Shown in pieces: positions 53,731 to 64,000 of a stretch of 64,000 nucleotides of DNA (its first letter is position 1; each line of letters opens with the position of its first letter). Source of the DNA: Streptomyces sp. NBC_01317 (GTDB lineage Bacteria > Actinomycetota > Actinomycetes > Streptomycetales > Streptomycetaceae). The notes beneath the pieces were generated by a model. It was not told where the DNA came from, ran no database searches, and saw only the letters and a program-made list of their open reading frames with translations. The position numbers and the translations under genes were made by a program. The DNA is taken from positions 3,951,501-4,015,500 of the forward strand of contig NZ_CP108393.1 in the NCBI RefSeq assembly GCF_035961655.1. Reading direction: 5' to 3'.

Positions 53731-56700
53731 TCAACCGGTCGGAAGCGCCGGCCCGTCCCCGCCGTGCCGTTCTGACGCGCCGGTGTCGGGCACCAGCCCC
53801 TGCCGGACCAGGCTGCCGTCCAGCCAGGCCGCGGCCAGTTCCGCCCTGGAACGGCACCCGGTCCGCTTGAACAGCCTGGTCAGCCGCTGTTCGACCGTCT
53901 TCTCGCTGCACCCCAGCCGGGCGGCGATCTGCCGGTTGGTGGACCCGTCGCTCACCATGTCGATCAGCTGTACGTCCCGCTCGCCCCGCTCGTCCCGTTC
54001 ACTCCGGCCGCCCCGGGCGGCGCGGCGCCTGGGGAGCGAGACGTTCCGTCGACGGGCCGCGGCGCCGAGCCGACTGCGGACGGGCCGGCCCATGCCCAGC
54101 GCGTGCCCGCTCCGGGTCGCCTCGGCCAGCCACAGTTCCGGGTCGTCGCCGACTTCCGCCAAGCAGCCGCAGCAGTCGACCAGCAGGGGTACGTCGCCTC
54201 GCTCCCGTACCAACTCGTAGGCGGAAAGCGCACTTTGCGCGTCGCCGTGCGCCATGCCGCGTCCGACGAGCACCACTTCGTGTGTCAGGGGCGAGGCGGC
54301 CTCCTCGTACAGCTTCTCGATCTCCGCCATGGTGTGGCGTACCGCCTCGGGGTCGTTCCGCTCCACGGCGATCGACAGGATCCGCAGCAACACGCGGTCG
54401 AGACCGGCGAGCAGTCCGTCCTCGCGCGCCCGCCGCACATCGCGCCATGCCGCTGCCACCGCCTCGGCCTCCATGGCCCGGTCTCCGTGGCCCGACCAAT
54501 AGCGGACGCCCAGCCGCGCCCGCGCCACCAGCGGATGGCTGACGGAGTCCGGGATCAGGTCGAGCCACTCGCGGGCGCGGCCCAACTTGCCCCGGACGAG
54601 CTGGATTTCGGCCGCCAGCGCCCGGGCCGGCTGTCCGACGCCCGGCGCGCCGTCGGCCCGGCCGCGCGTCTCGACGCGGCGGGCGGCCGAGAGCGCGCTG
54701 TCCCACCGGCCGGTGAGGTAGTCGCGCACCATGGCGTGGTACTGGACGGCGGTGCTCTGCCCCGCGTCGACGTACCGCTCACCGAGCACGGCGTCGAGAG
54801 CACCGGCGAGGTCTCCATAGGCGGCGGCGTTGCGGAGTTGGTCGAGGGGGGCGGCGCTGAGTGCGTGGTCCGGGGCGTCCCGCGCGAGGGCCCGGCGGGT
54901 ACGTTCGAACTCGGCGCGGGGGCCTACGGCGGCGGCGAGGAGGCGCACTTCGGCGAGGGAGGGGAGGGGGTCGGGGCCTGGGCTTGAAGCGCACTGGGCG
55001 AGGGGTTCCGGTGGCTCCGGCAGTCCCCCGTTCAGATGCGTTGTCGGCGTGATCGGCATGTTCGGTGTGATCGGTGTGATCGGTGTGATCGGGCCGATTC
55101 CGTACGCGCCGCCGAGCACCGCCAGCGCGGCGGCGGCGGGTACCTGTGCGAGAGCCACGCCGTATCGGGGGTCGACGTCGTCGGTCTGCGGGGAACGGTG
55201 CTCGTGGAGTGTCGACAGGGTGCATGCCCGGGTGACCCATTCGAGGTGGTCCCGGTCCTCAACGCGAGGCTCACCGTGCTCGCCGTGCTCACCGTGCTCG
55301 CCGCCTCGCTCGCCGTCCCTCCCGTCCCCTCCGTACCACTCCTCCAGGCACGCCAACACCCGCTCGCCCAGGGCGAGTACGCCGACGTGGTCGGCGTTCC
55401 GCAGGCTCAGTGCGACGGATTCGCGCAGCACGCCGGTCGCTCTGGGGTCGTACGGCGACAGGTGCCGCAAGGCCGAGTGGTAGGCGCGGGCCCCCCACGA
55501 AGGGTCGGACTTCGCATGCGTACGGGCGGCGGACAGGAGCAACGGCAGCGCGAGCGCGGCATCGAGGGCCGAGCCCGCAGCCGCGACGTGGTCGGCGAGC
55601 CGGGGGTGCGCGGCGCCCGCCGCGACCGCGCCGAGCCTGTCGGTCACCACTCGGGTGATCGTGGCGTGCAGCGGCCGCACATCGCGGCACCCGGGCAGCG
55701 CCCGCAGCGCGACGGCGAGCGCGGGTACGGCGAACGTGATGCGACCCGCCCGGTCGACGGTCACCACCCGGTCCCTGACCAGCCCGTCCACCACCCGCCC
55801 GAAGATTTCGGGCAGTCCGGCTTCGGGCAGTCCGGCCCCGGGGAATCCGGCCTCTGGGAGTCCGGCTTCGTGCCGCTCGGCTTCGGCCCGTTCGACTTCC
55901 GGCGCCCCCGCTCCGCGCACCCCCTTCAACGGCCTCACCCCGCGCAGGTCGTCAAGCCGCAGTTCCGCCTGGCCGGCCAGGCGGGCGAGCGCGGTGGCCG
56001 TCTCGAACGTCTCGGCGTCCGGTGACGCGTGCGGCCAGCCGAGCCGGGCCAACTCCGCCGCGTCCGGGGTGAGTCGCAGTTCGTCCTCCGGAACGGTCAG
56101 GCACATCTGACCGTCGAGTTCGAGCAGGGCGCCGCACTCCTCCAGCGAGGCGAGCACCGACAGAACGGCCCCCGGACTCCCCGCCAGCGGGCCCAGCGCA
56201 CGCAGCACCGCCGTCACCAGGCCGGGTTCGACCGGGCGGTCCAGTCGCCGCACGATGAGCTCGCCGACCTCGGCCGACGACAGCGCAGGCAGTTCGACCA
56301 CCCGGTCTGCCGCCGCGAGCAACTGCCCACCGCCACCGACCTGCCCCGGGAGCATCGGCCGGGCCGCCAACACCACCGGTACACCCGCCGGGCGGAACGC
56401 GCGCAGCAGCAGCCCCAGAGCGGAAGCCGTCGGATCCGGCATCCGGTCGGCGTCATCGACGACCAGGGCGAACGGGACCTGGCGAGCCGCGTCCGCCAGC
56501 ACCTCGCCCAGGGCGGAGAGCAGCGCCACCTCCCCGCCACGGCCGACGGCCCGCGACCGGGATGGGGACTGGGACTGGGACTCCGCCTGCGACGGTGACT
56601 GCGCCTGCGCCTGCGCCCGCCGCACCGCCGTCACGCGTGCCAGGATCCGGCCGTCGTGGATCTTGGCGAGTACGCCACAGACCGCATCCGCGAGGGCACC

Positions 56701-56922
56701 GGCACCCGCCGGCTCCTCCGCGACCTCCCAGCCGAGCCGCAGGACCTTCGCCCCCTTCTTGGCCGCCGCCCGCCGCGCCTCGTGCAGCAGCGCGGTCTTG
56801 CCGGCGCCGGCCACGCCGCTGACCAGGAGGGTCCGTACCGCGGCTCCGGTGGCGCGTAACGCCCGCGCCACGTCACCCACTTCGTCGTGCCTACCGACAA
56901 GAGGTGAACGGTACTGCTGCAC
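53731..56922 (-). CDS. LuxR-family regulator with N-terminal ATPase (LAL type)
   Basis: From GTG 56922, with AGGAG six bases upstream, the product is 1063 aa. The N-terminal AAA_16 domain has Walker A LLVSGVAGAGKTALLHEA and Walker B PFALVVDDADRMPD. The middle contains a Thr/Pro/Ile repeat and a Glu-His-Gly repeat encoded by short tandem DNA repeats, then TPR-like helices. The C-terminus is a LuxR-type helix-turn-helix (LIDMVSDGSTNRQIAARLG, CSEKTVEQRLTRLFKRTG). LAL regulators integrate metabolite signals to activate secondary metabolism. It diverges from a second LAL gene, with about 230 bp between. Confidence 0.9.
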   Translation of the reverse strand: MQQYRSPLVGRHDEVGDVARALRATGAAVRTLLVSGVAGAGKTALLHEARRAAAKKGAKVLRLGWEVAEEPAGAGALADAVCGVLAKIHDGRILARVTAVRRAQAQAQSPSQAESQSQSPSRSRAVGRGGEVALLSALGEVLADAARQVPFALVVDDADRMPDPTASALGLLLRAFRPAGVPVVLAARPMLPGQVGGGGQLLAAADRVVELPALSSAEVGELIVRRLDRPVEPGLVTAVLRALGPLAGSPGAVLSVLASLEECGALLELDGQMCLTVPEDELRLTPDAAELARLGWPHASPDAETFETATALARLAGQAELRLDDLRGVRPLKGVRGAGAPEVERAEAERHEAGLPEAGFPGAGLPEAGLPEIFGRVVDGLVRDRVVTVDRAGRITFAVPALAVALRALPGCRDVRPLHATITRVVTDRLGAVAAGAAHPRLADHVAAAGSALDAALALPLLLSAARTHAKSDPSWGARAYHSALRHLSPYDPRATGVLRESVALSLRNADHVGVLALGERVLACLEEWYGGDGRDGERGGEHGEHGEHGEPRVEDRDHLEWVTRACTLSTLHEHRSPQTDDVDPRYGVALAQVPAAAALAVLGGAYGIGPITPITPITPNMPITPTTHLNGGLPEPPEPLAQCASSPGPDPLPSLAEVRLLAAAVGPRAEFERTRRALARDAPDHALSAAPLDQLRNAAAYGDLAGALDAVLGERYVDAGQSTAVQYHAMVRDYLTGRWDSALSAARRVETRGRADGAPGVGQPARALAAEIQLVRGKLGRAREWLDLIPDSVSHPLVARARLGVRYWSGHGDRAMEAEAVAAAWRDVRRAREDGLLAGLDRVLLRILSIAVERNDPEAVRHTMAEIEKLYEEAASPLTHEVVLVGRGMAHGDAQSALSAYELVRERGDVPLLVDCCGCLAEVGDDPELWLAEATRSGHALGMGRPVRSRLGAAARRRNVSLPRRRAARGGRSERDERGERDVQLIDMVSDGSTNRQIAARLGCSEKTVEQRLTRLFKRTGCRSRAELAAAWLDGSLVRQGLVPDTGASERHGGDGPALPTG

Positions 56923-57154
56923 GACAACTCCTCGTTTGTCCGGGTTCGCCACGTCGAACGGCTCGACGGAACGTGGGGTTTGCGTGAACCTCCCGAACAA
57001 GCCACCATCATTTGAGTCAGGTTGGACATGATGGCAAGCGTGCTACCAGGGTCGGTCCGTGGGGTGTGGTGGGCCGGTTCCGTAATCCGCCGGGTGGGTC
57101 CGGGACGGGGCGGTCCGAGCGGTCCGAAGCGGGCACCCCGCCCACCAAATACGC

Positions 57155-60100
57155 ATGCTGATCGAAGACATGAAAGATATGGCGGAATCTGTGGCTGCTC
57201 GGACAGACACCGAGTTGGTCTTCGGCGGCTCGGCCGTACGTTTCCACGGGGCGGGCGAGCGTCTGCTCGGCCGGGAGGCCGAGTCGGCCGAGATCGACGC
57301 CGTCCTCCGCGACCCGAACGGACCGCGCCTGGTGCTGGTCCGGGGGGAACGGGGCGTCGGGCGGACCGCGTTCGTACGGGAGGCCGGCGAGCGGCTGCGC
57401 GCCGAAGGGGTCGCGGTCCTGCCGGTGGAGTGCGTTCCAGGTGACGGCGGGCGTCCTCTGCTTCTCGCTCTGAGAATGGTCATGGCGCTGGAGGACCACC
57501 GGGCGGCGGCCGCAAAACGCCGACCGGCCCACAAGCCGTCCGGAGAGACGTTGCCCGGGGCGCTGTCCGCAGTGCGAGAGGGCGACGGTACGGCGATGGC
57601 GGAGGCGCTCGCCACCGCTCTGGCGCAGCCGACGCCCACGGTCGTGATGGTCGAGGACGCGCAGCACGCCGACACCGAATCCCTGGCGCTGCTCGGTGAT
57701 TTGGACTTCGGCGGGCTGTCGTCCGGCGCCCGGTTGGTGGTCACGGCGGTCCACAACGGGGGGCCGGACGGTACGCCCGAGGTCAACGCGTTCGCGAGGG
57801 CGGCCAGGGCGGATACGGGGACTGTGGGGGCTGCCGAAGCCGCCGGGGCTGCGGGCGCCGCCGGGAACGCGGGCGCCCTCACGTCCGCCGAATCCTCAAG
57901 ACCTCCCGCGCCTCCCGGCCCCTCCTCGGCCGGGCCGGCCTCCCCGACCACCCAGCCGGGCGGGCCCACGGCGCCCGCCGACACCCGCAGGCACTCCCGG
58001 GCGTCCGGATCTTCGCCGGTCGAACCCTCTTCCCCGGCCACACCAGGCACCGGGCCTCACACGTCCACCGGATCCGCCCCGTACCCCGGGACCGGGTCCG
58101 GCGCGTCCGCCGGAGCCTCCGGTTTCCTCCCGGCAGGCCCAAGCTTCGCGACCACCACGTCCGCCGCCACCGGAACCGCCGCGTCTGCCGCGTCCGCCAC
58201 GTCCACCGAAACCACCGGAGCCTTCGGGAACCCCGGAACCACCGCGTCCCCCCGGACCGGCCCCGCCTCCCCCGCCGACCACGTCCCGCCCGCCGGCCCA
58301 ACCTCCCCCGCCAGCCTCCCCACCCCGCCCGACCCGGCCATGCAACAGCTGGCCCGTAACCCCGTCGCCCACACCATCGTTCTGCCGCGCCTCGGTGCGG
58401 AGGACATCACCGCCCTCGTCGCGCAGCGGTTGCGGGCCGTGCCCGATGCCGCTCTGGTACGGCGGGTCCGCCGGCTGAGTCGTGGAATACCCGGGGCCGT
58501 CGACGCCCTGCTCGTCGCGTGGGCGGGGCAGGGTGCGATACGTATGGCCGACGGGCACGCCTTCCTCGGTGTCGGAACGCCGGCGCCGGTGCTGCCGGAC
58601 GACAACAGGTACGTCGTGGCCCTGCGGTCGCTCGGCGAGCCCTGTTGGACCGTGGCCGCCGGACTGAGCGTCCTGTGGCCGCTCGGCCGGCCTGCGGCGG
58701 AGTTGCTGGCAGCGGCCACCGGTCTGTCCGCCGAGGCGGTCGGCCGGAGCGTCCGCTCTCTGGTGGACGAGGGCATCCTGGACGAACTGCCCGGACAGGA
58801 CGGCGCCCCGCTCCGAGGGTGGACGTTCCGCGTGCCGCTCGTGGCACACGCCGTACGGGAACGTCTGGGGCCTCTGGAGCGCGGCCGCCTGTCCGCCGTC
58901 GCGGTGGAGGCGCTGTGGGCAGGCGGAGCAGTGGCGGGCAGAGCAGTCTCAGCCCCCGCGCCGACACACGCGCCGAAGGCACCAGAACCAGCACCCGTAC
59001 GCGCATCCGCACCCGCACCCGCTTCCGCACCGGCGCCCTCCCCCACCCTCCTCCCCGAGGCCGACGCCACCACCTACCTCCCCGACCGGATCGCCGAAGC
59101 CGGGAACCTGGTCGACCCCGAACGTGCCGTCGCCGAGCTGACAGCCGCCGCCCGTGCCCTCTACCCCGACCTCGACCGCCGGGGCATGCTCCGGTGGTAC
59201 CTGGGGGCCGTACGCCTCATCGAGGAGCCGACCGCCCGCAGCCTGACAGTGCTGCGGTACGGGCAGGCCGCCCACGGCAGCGGTGACTACCCCACGGCCC
59301 GGCGGGCGGCCGAATGGGTCGTGTCCGCCCCGGCCGAAGGGCTCGGCCCACTGGCCCTCTACGAAGCGGCCACCCTGCTGGTGGCGGCGACAGCCGCCGA
59401 CAAGGACTGGCCGGCGCTGTCCCGCATGGGGGACGCGTCCTGGTGGGACGCACTGCCGCTGCCCGCGATAGCCACCGTGTCGGGCCGTATCCAGGCGCTC
59501 TGGCAGTTGGAGAAGTGGCGGGAGGCCCTGACCCTGCTCTCCCGGAGCGAACCGGTGTGGCGGGCGACCCCCGACAGCCGCGCGTTGCTCGAACTGTTCG
59601 GCAGAGTCGCGGAGTTCGTACTGGGCCGACCGGAACGGTTCACCCGCGCACTGACCCAGACCGAGGCATCGGACCTGCCCCGCAGCAAGGTGTTCGCGAT
59701 GGTCATCGCCCAACTCGACGTGCTGCTCGGCACCGGCGACCTGCGAGCGGCCACGGCCCTGCTGGCCGACCAGGAGCTGACGCCCGAACTGCTGCCCGCC
59801 GGAAGCCGGTTCCTCCTGCTGCACCTCCAGGGCCGGTGGGACGAGGCACTCACCCTGGCACGCCGTCCGCTGGTCGACGGCGGCGTACTGAACGTGGTCC
59901 CCGGGCACCACCTGCTCCCCGCCCGCACCGCCGCCGTCCTCCTGGCGAGGGGTCGTATCACCAGCGCGAGCCGCCTGATCAGCAGCACACGGGGGCAGAT
60001 CGGCGGCACACGCGGGCAGATCGACCAGCAGGCCGCCGACCAGTCGGACGATCCCGCCGACGCTCCGCCCCACCACCCCCCGCACGGCCCCCTCGAACAC

Positions 60101-60850
60101 GTCCTGGACCACACCGACGCCGAAATCCTCCGCACCCTCGGCGATCCCGCCCGCGCCGAGCACGTCCTGCGGCGCGGGCTCGGCGCGGCGGACGCCCACG
60201 GATCCGTCTACGGCACCGACGAGTTGTGGGCCTCCCTCGCCGAGGTGCACGCGGAGGCGGGGCGCACCCGTCAGGCGCTCGCCTGCCTGGCGCGGCTGGA
60301 GCGGCTCGCCGGACGGACGGACAGCGGACAGACGGACGGCGGACAGACGAGCAGCGGCCGGACCCGGCTGCTGTATCTGCTGACGTACGTCCGCGTCCTG
60401 CGGCCCGACCCCCACGACGCCCGCAGTCGTCTCCTCGAAGCCGTCGAACTGGCCCGTGAACGTGGTCAGTTGTTCGAGACGGCGGTGACCCTCACCGCCG
60501 CCGCGCACGAGAACACGGGCCCGGTGGCCCCGCTGCACGAGGCGTACGAACTGTTCGGCGAGACCGGTGCCGCCCTGTGGCGCTTCCACACCAGGACCGC
60601 GATGCGCGAGACCGGGCTGGCCGTGCCCGGCCGCAAGCAGGCCACGGCGGAGAACGACCACCTGCTCGCCACCCTGCTGGCCGAGGGCCTCACCAACCGC
60701 CGGATCGCCGCCGTACTGCGGCTGAGCGAGGACGCGGTCGCGAACCGTCTGTCCCGGCTGTTCGCCCGTACCGGCATGCGCTCGCGCACGGAGGTCGTGA
60801 CGGCCGTACTCGGCGCCGGCCCGCCACCGCCGCCGACGCCCCTCTCGTGA
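57155..60850 (+). CDS. LuxR-family regulator with degenerate P-loop ATPase (LAL type)
   Basis: The product is 1231 aa from ATG 57155; ATG 57170 or 57179 are alternatives. The P-loop LVRGERGVGRTAFVREA has Arg instead of Lys, while a Walker B strand VVMVEDAQH remains. Residues about 215-390 are a low-complexity insert of Ala, Gly, Pro, Ser and Thr. TPR-like helices follow and the C-terminus is a LuxR-type HTH (LLAEGLTNRRIAAVLR, LSEDAVANRLSRLFARTG). The size exceeds typical LAL proteins because of the insert. It is divergent to another LAL and followed by a small LuxR regulator, which together form a regulatory island. Confidence 0.87.
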   Translation: MLIEDMKDMAESVAARTDTELVFGGSAVRFHGAGERLLGREAESAEIDAVLRDPNGPRLVLVRGERGVGRTAFVREAGERLRAEGVAVLPVECVPGDGGRPLLLALRMVMALEDHRAAAAKRRPAHKPSGETLPGALSAVREGDGTAMAEALATALAQPTPTVVMVEDAQHADTESLALLGDLDFGGLSSGARLVVTAVHNGGPDGTPEVNAFARAARADTGTVGAAEAAGAAGAAGNAGALTSAESSRPPAPPGPSSAGPASPTTQPGGPTAPADTRRHSRASGSSPVEPSSPATPGTGPHTSTGSAPYPGTGSGASAGASGFLPAGPSFATTTSAATGTAASAASATSTETTGAFGNPGTTASPRTGPASPADHVPPAGPTSPASLPTPPDPAMQQLARNPVAHTIVLPRLGAEDITALVAQRLRAVPDAALVRRVRRLSRGIPGAVDALLVAWAGQGAIRMADGHAFLGVGTPAPVLPDDNRYVVALRSLGEPCWTVAAGLSVLWPLGRPAAELLAAATGLSAEAVGRSVRSLVDEGILDELPGQDGAPLRGWTFRVPLVAHAVRERLGPLERGRLSAVAVEALWAGGAVAGRAVSAPAPTHAPKAPEPAPVRASAPAPASAPAPSPTLLPEADATTYLPDRIAEAGNLVDPERAVAELTAAARALYPDLDRRGMLRWYLGAVRLIEEPTARSLTVLRYGQAAHGSGDYPTARRAAEWVVSAPAEGLGPLALYEAATLLVAATAADKDWPALSRMGDASWWDALPLPAIATVSGRIQALWQLEKWREALTLLSRSEPVWRATPDSRALLELFGRVAEFVLGRPERFTRALTQTEASDLPRSKVFAMVIAQLDVLLGTGDLRAATALLADQELTPELLPAGSRFLLLHLQGRWDEALTLARRPLVDGGVLNVVPGHHLLPARTAAVLLARGRITSASRLISSTRGQIGGTRGQIDQQAADQSDDPADAPPHHPPHGPLEHVLDHTDAEILRTLGDPARAEHVLRRGLGAADAHGSVYGTDELWASLAEVHAEAGRTRQALACLARLERLAGRTDSGQTDGGQTSSGRTRLLYLLTYVRVLRPDPHDARSRLLEAVELARERGQLFETAVTLTAAAHENTGPVAPLHEAYELFGETGAALWRFHTRTAMRETGLAVPGRKQATAENDHLLATLLAEGLTNRRIAAVLRLSEDAVANRLSRLFARTGMRSRTEVVTAVLGAGPPPPPTPLS

Positions 60851-60968
60851 CAGATTTCCCTGCCCTTGACGGAACAGGGGCTCGCGGCATCAGATCCGCG
60901 CAACCACACATGGCACGATCGGCCTCCTGAAGCGCATGAACCACTTGAGTCCCAGATGGAGAGGGCAC

Positions 60969-61610
60969 ATGCCTCAACAGGTACTCACCGAGACCGTGCG
61001 TGTGGCGATCCACTCACCCGACGCGATCGTCCGCGCGGGGCTGGTCAGCTACCTTCAGAGCGACCGCCGCACCCGTGAGGTACCACCGGACAAGATCCGG
61101 GAGGCCGACGTCATCGTCGTCGCCGTGGACGTCGCCGCCGCCTCCTCCCTCGACCTGCTGAGCAGCCTCTGCGACAAGCCGGAAGCACGTTTCGTCATGG
61201 TCGTGGGAAAGCAGTGGCAGGCGGATGTCTCGGCCGCGATCGACCGCGGGGTCAGGGCCGTCCTGTGGCGCGACTCCTTCAGCCCGGCGACCTTCATCCA
61301 GACCCTGCTCACCATCACGGAGGGCGGCGGCAGCCTCCCGCCCACGCTCCAGGGCACGCTGATGGAGCAAGTCCGCTGGACCCAAAGGGAAGTTCTGTCC
61401 CCACGAGGTCTGACGGCATCCGGGGTCAGCCCCCGTGAAGTGGACGTATTGCGCCTCGTCGCCGAGGGCGAGGAGCTGTGCGACATCGCGACGAAACTCT
61501 CGTACTCCGAACGCACCGTCAAATACATCCTGTACGGCCTGATGAAGCGGCTGCACCTGCGCAACCGCGCCCACGCCGTCTCGTACGCCATACGAACCGG
61601 TCTCATCTGA
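60969..61610 (+). CDS. LuxR-family regulator with degenerate receiver domain
   Basis: From ATG 60969 the product is 213 aa. Residues 8-110 look like a receiver-like fold (VRVAIHSPDAIVRAGLVSYL, ADVIVVAVDVAA), but the full set of phosphorylation residues is not evident. The C-terminal HTH is typical (GVSPREVDVLRLVAEGEELCDIATKLS, then SERTVKYILYGLMKRLHLRN). No sensor kinase is adjacent. It sits about 120 bp downstream of the LAL gene and may be co-regulated with it. Confidence 0.87.
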   Translation: MPQQVLTETVRVAIHSPDAIVRAGLVSYLQSDRRTREVPPDKIREADVIVVAVDVAAASSLDLLSSLCDKPEARFVMVVGKQWQADVSAAIDRGVRAVLWRDSFSPATFIQTLLTITEGGGSLPPTLQGTLMEQVRWTQREVLSPRGLTASGVSPREVDVLRLVAEGEELCDIATKLSYSERTVKYILYGLMKRLHLRNRAHAVSYAIRTGLI

Positions 61611-61714
61611 GTCCCCCGGCCCACACCCACCCCACACCCAACCCACACCCCACCCCACTGGTAATCTCCGCTCACTTGTGCGAGGGCGAAGACCCTCGCG
61701 AGGAGGGACATCAC

Positions 61715-64000
61715 GTGGGCAGACACGCCCTGAGACGGGGCGGTCTTACCGCCGCCGTCTCTTCGCTCGCGGTCGCGATCGCGGCCGCGGCCGTCACCGT
61801 TTCCTCCGGGGGCGCCGATTCCGCCCAGGGGGCCACGGCCGGGGCCACCACCGCGGCCGCCGCCACCACACAGATCACGCTCACCCACCCGAACTCGGAG
61901 CGCCCCCGTGTCGACCGGCTGCTCAGCGCCGGTACGACCGGGTTCCTGCACCGGCAGAGCGGGGTCGACGGACTGCTCTGGACGGACTACGCGCACGGCG
62001 CGACCGTCACCGTCGAGAACACGACCGGCGTCTACGTCCCCGGTCAGAGCTGTACGGAGGTCGACTCCGCCTGCCGTACGGCCTGGTACGGCGCGGACAG
62101 CGACGTGGTCGCCCTGCCGTCGGCCCTGAGCGACAAAGTCCGTCACGCTCTGGGACCCGGCGACACGCACGCTGTCGACCGTCACGTCCGACTACTACTA
62201 CCGGGCGCTGGCGGGTGACACCGTCGTCACCGGCCGCACACTGATCGACACCGTAGACGGCGAGCGGCGCGAACGGCTCGTCACCGGGGACTCGTTCACC
62301 ATCCCGGACAAGGCGATCGTGGCGGCGGACGCCTCCGGAGTGCTGGTCAAGGACCGCTCCGCCCTGCTCTCGATCGACCTCAAGTCGGCTGTCAGCACCC
62401 TGGCGTTCACCGGTGTCGCCACCAACTCGTCCTCCGTGGAGTTCGTTCAGAGCGAGAGGTGGATCGGCTGGTACGACACCGACTTCGGCAGCCTCCACCT
62501 CAAGCCCCGTACCGACCCCGCCGCCGACGAACAGGTCTTCGACGTGCCGGAGTTCGGCTCCCTCGCCGGCGACCCGGTCCTGCTCGACGACTGGCTGCTG
62601 GTGCCCACCAACGCGACGACCGGCAGCGCGATCACGGCGGTGTCCCTCACCGACGGATCTTCGCGCACGCTTCTCGATTCCGCCGGCGAGTACGCGATCG
62701 GCGGCCCGGGCGGCAACGCCTTGGTCGCGGGCGGCACCGGACCCACCGACTGGTGGATACAGCGGGTCGGCCAAGCGGCCGACGGATCGCTGGAGTTGAC
62801 GAAGGTACGCGCGGTCCCGGCGACGGAGAACGCCAAGGTCGGCGTCGCGCTCAGCCGGGGCAGCCTGCGGGTCGCGGAGGACGACCTCAGCCGCAGCGCC
62901 ACCACCACCTCGGTCCGGAAACTGACCACGAACGGCAGCACCACACTGTCCGCCGCTCCGGCCACGGTGGGCGACACGATCAGTCCGGCGTGCCCGTTCC
63001 CCGGCGTCAACTGCACGCCGCTGTGGGGCAACAGCGGCTCCCTTCCCGAGGACGTCCACCTCGTCACGTTCAGCGACGTCGACGGCGACGACGCGAGCGG
63101 TCTGGAGAAAGCGGACAAGCTCGTCGCCATGGGTGATCAGACATCCGACAGTGTCCTGGAGTTCAAGACCGGGGGCGGCGTCATCGTCGACGTCTCCGAC
63201 AACTACGCGGTCTACAACTCCGGCGGCACCACACCCATGCAGTACGTCGGCGAGTTCGGCCAGGGTCAGCAGCTCAAGCGCACGATCCGCGCCGCCGCCC
63301 TCAACGGCTCCACCCTCTGGAGCGCCACCACGGCCGCCGGCACGATCACCTCGTACAGCCTCACCGAGAAGAAGACGCTCACCACGGTCAAGATGCCCGG
63401 CGCCGGCTGCGTACCGACGGAGCTCCAGGCGGCGGGGCGCTGGGTGTACTGGGCCTGTGGGACCACCTCGGCGGGCCTGTACGACACCAAGGCCGGGACG
63501 TCGGTCGCCACCCAGCCGGGTGACGTCCTGCTCGGCGACGGATTCGCTGTACGGCACAACCACACCACGGACGAACTCGTCCTGACCGAAGCGGCCACCG
63601 GCGCCACCCGCGTGATCGCCTCCGGGCTGGCGCAGGCGGGCCGGGCGGGCTCAGGACCGGCCACCGACCGGCGCCACCGGTGGACGGTGGACGAATACAC
63701 GGGCCTGGTCGCCTGGTTCGACGCGTACGAGCAGACGCACGTGGCCACGACCGGGGTGACCCCGTCCGTACCGACCACCTACAACACGACGGTCGACGAC
63801 ATCGTCTGGGCGAAGTCGACGGACACCGACTCCAAGACCTGGAACGGCAGTTGGCTGCTGTCCCGGCCGGTCACCTCCTGGTCCCTGGCCTTCACCTCGG
63901 TCGGGAGCGGCGAGAGCGGCAAGGCCACCCGTACGATCACCGGCGGCGCCGCGTCGGCGTGGCTGGAGACGTCCTGGAACGGCAAGGCGGCCAACGGGAG
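61715..64000 (+). pseudogene. Secreted beta-propeller-like protein with an apparent frameshift, cut by window edge
   Basis: It starts at GTG 61715 with AGGAGGGA at 61701-61708 and a clear signal peptide (LTAAVSSLAVAIAAAAVTV). The first frame ends at 62218, but near 62130 the sequence continues sensibly one base out of frame (TKSVTLWDPATRTLSTV, SDYYYRALAGDTVVTG) and this frame stays open to the window end. The downstream part reads as a repeat-rich extracellular propeller (IGWYDTDFGSLHL, ALNGSTLWSATTAAGTI). Either one base was inserted around AGCGACAAAG, making this a pseudogene, or there is a sequence error or programmed shift. Function unknown. Confidence 0.7.

Overview
The window looks like a chromosomal segment from a Streptomyces or close actinomycete. 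It has very high GC, GTG starts, ATGA-coupled genes, two giant LuxR-type (LAL) regulators, a SARP, a WYL regulator, DUF4232 lipoproteins, an XRE-transmembrane protein and a long-form actinobacterial leuA. All calls come from reading the sequence; no database search was run.

Region 1 (1-8100, minus strand) is the most unusual part. A Crp-family cyclic-nucleotide sensor is followed by a class III nucleotidyl cyclase-like protein, a large P-loop NTPase-like protein and a 295-aa protein of unknown function, then a strong terminator. A second cassette follows: an 81-aa protein, a paralogous NTPase-like protein, a 242-aa protein and a gene cut by the window edge. Four of these otherwise different proteins (cyclase, both NTPases, the 81-aa protein) share a short motif, roughly N-[T/S]-G-x-V-x-G-G-Q. 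I read it as a possible homotypic, perhaps amyloid-like, signalling motif linking a cyclic-nucleotide sensor and NTPase effectors, that is, a candidate immune or conflict system.

Region 2 (8100-16800) is mixed: a decayed ABC ATPase, a PIG-L deacetylase, an aminoglycoside phosphotransferase-like kinase, a DUF6461-type protein, an intergenic repeat zone, gene remnants, an aldo/keto reductase and a SARP. Region 3 (16800-20630) holds a candidate RiPP locus: a 25-aa peptide gene with a perfect ribosome binding site, attenuator-like hairpins, a membrane HExxH protease with an N-terminal PqqD-like recognition domain, and a TPR protein.

Region 4 (20700-31990) carries a zinc alcohol dehydrogenase and then a three-gene operon of a thymidylate synthase-fold enzyme, a SAM methyltransferase and a nucleotide N-glycosidase. 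That set matches the chemistry expected for a bacimethrin- or mildiomycin-type hydroxymethylcytosine pathway. An AbiEii-like nucleotidyltransferase pair, a WYL/NIPSNAP divergent pair, a secreted deacetylase, a discoidin-like protein and a lipoprotein follow.

Region 5 (32000-36300) is a gene-poor accessory patch with an IS256-family transposase abutting a HAD gene and a 3' tRNA-Gly fragment, probably the scar of an integrative element. Region 6 (36390-64000) holds a DUF1877-type protein, an iron-sulfur photolyase, a phytase-like esterase, a TetR/hydrolase divergent pair with palindromic operators, a MoxR/VWA/unknown three-gene operon, an XRE membrane protein, a lipoprotein, leuA, an EamA transporter with a charged tail, two divergent LAL regulators, a small LuxR regulator and a secreted protein with an apparent frameshift that runs off the window.
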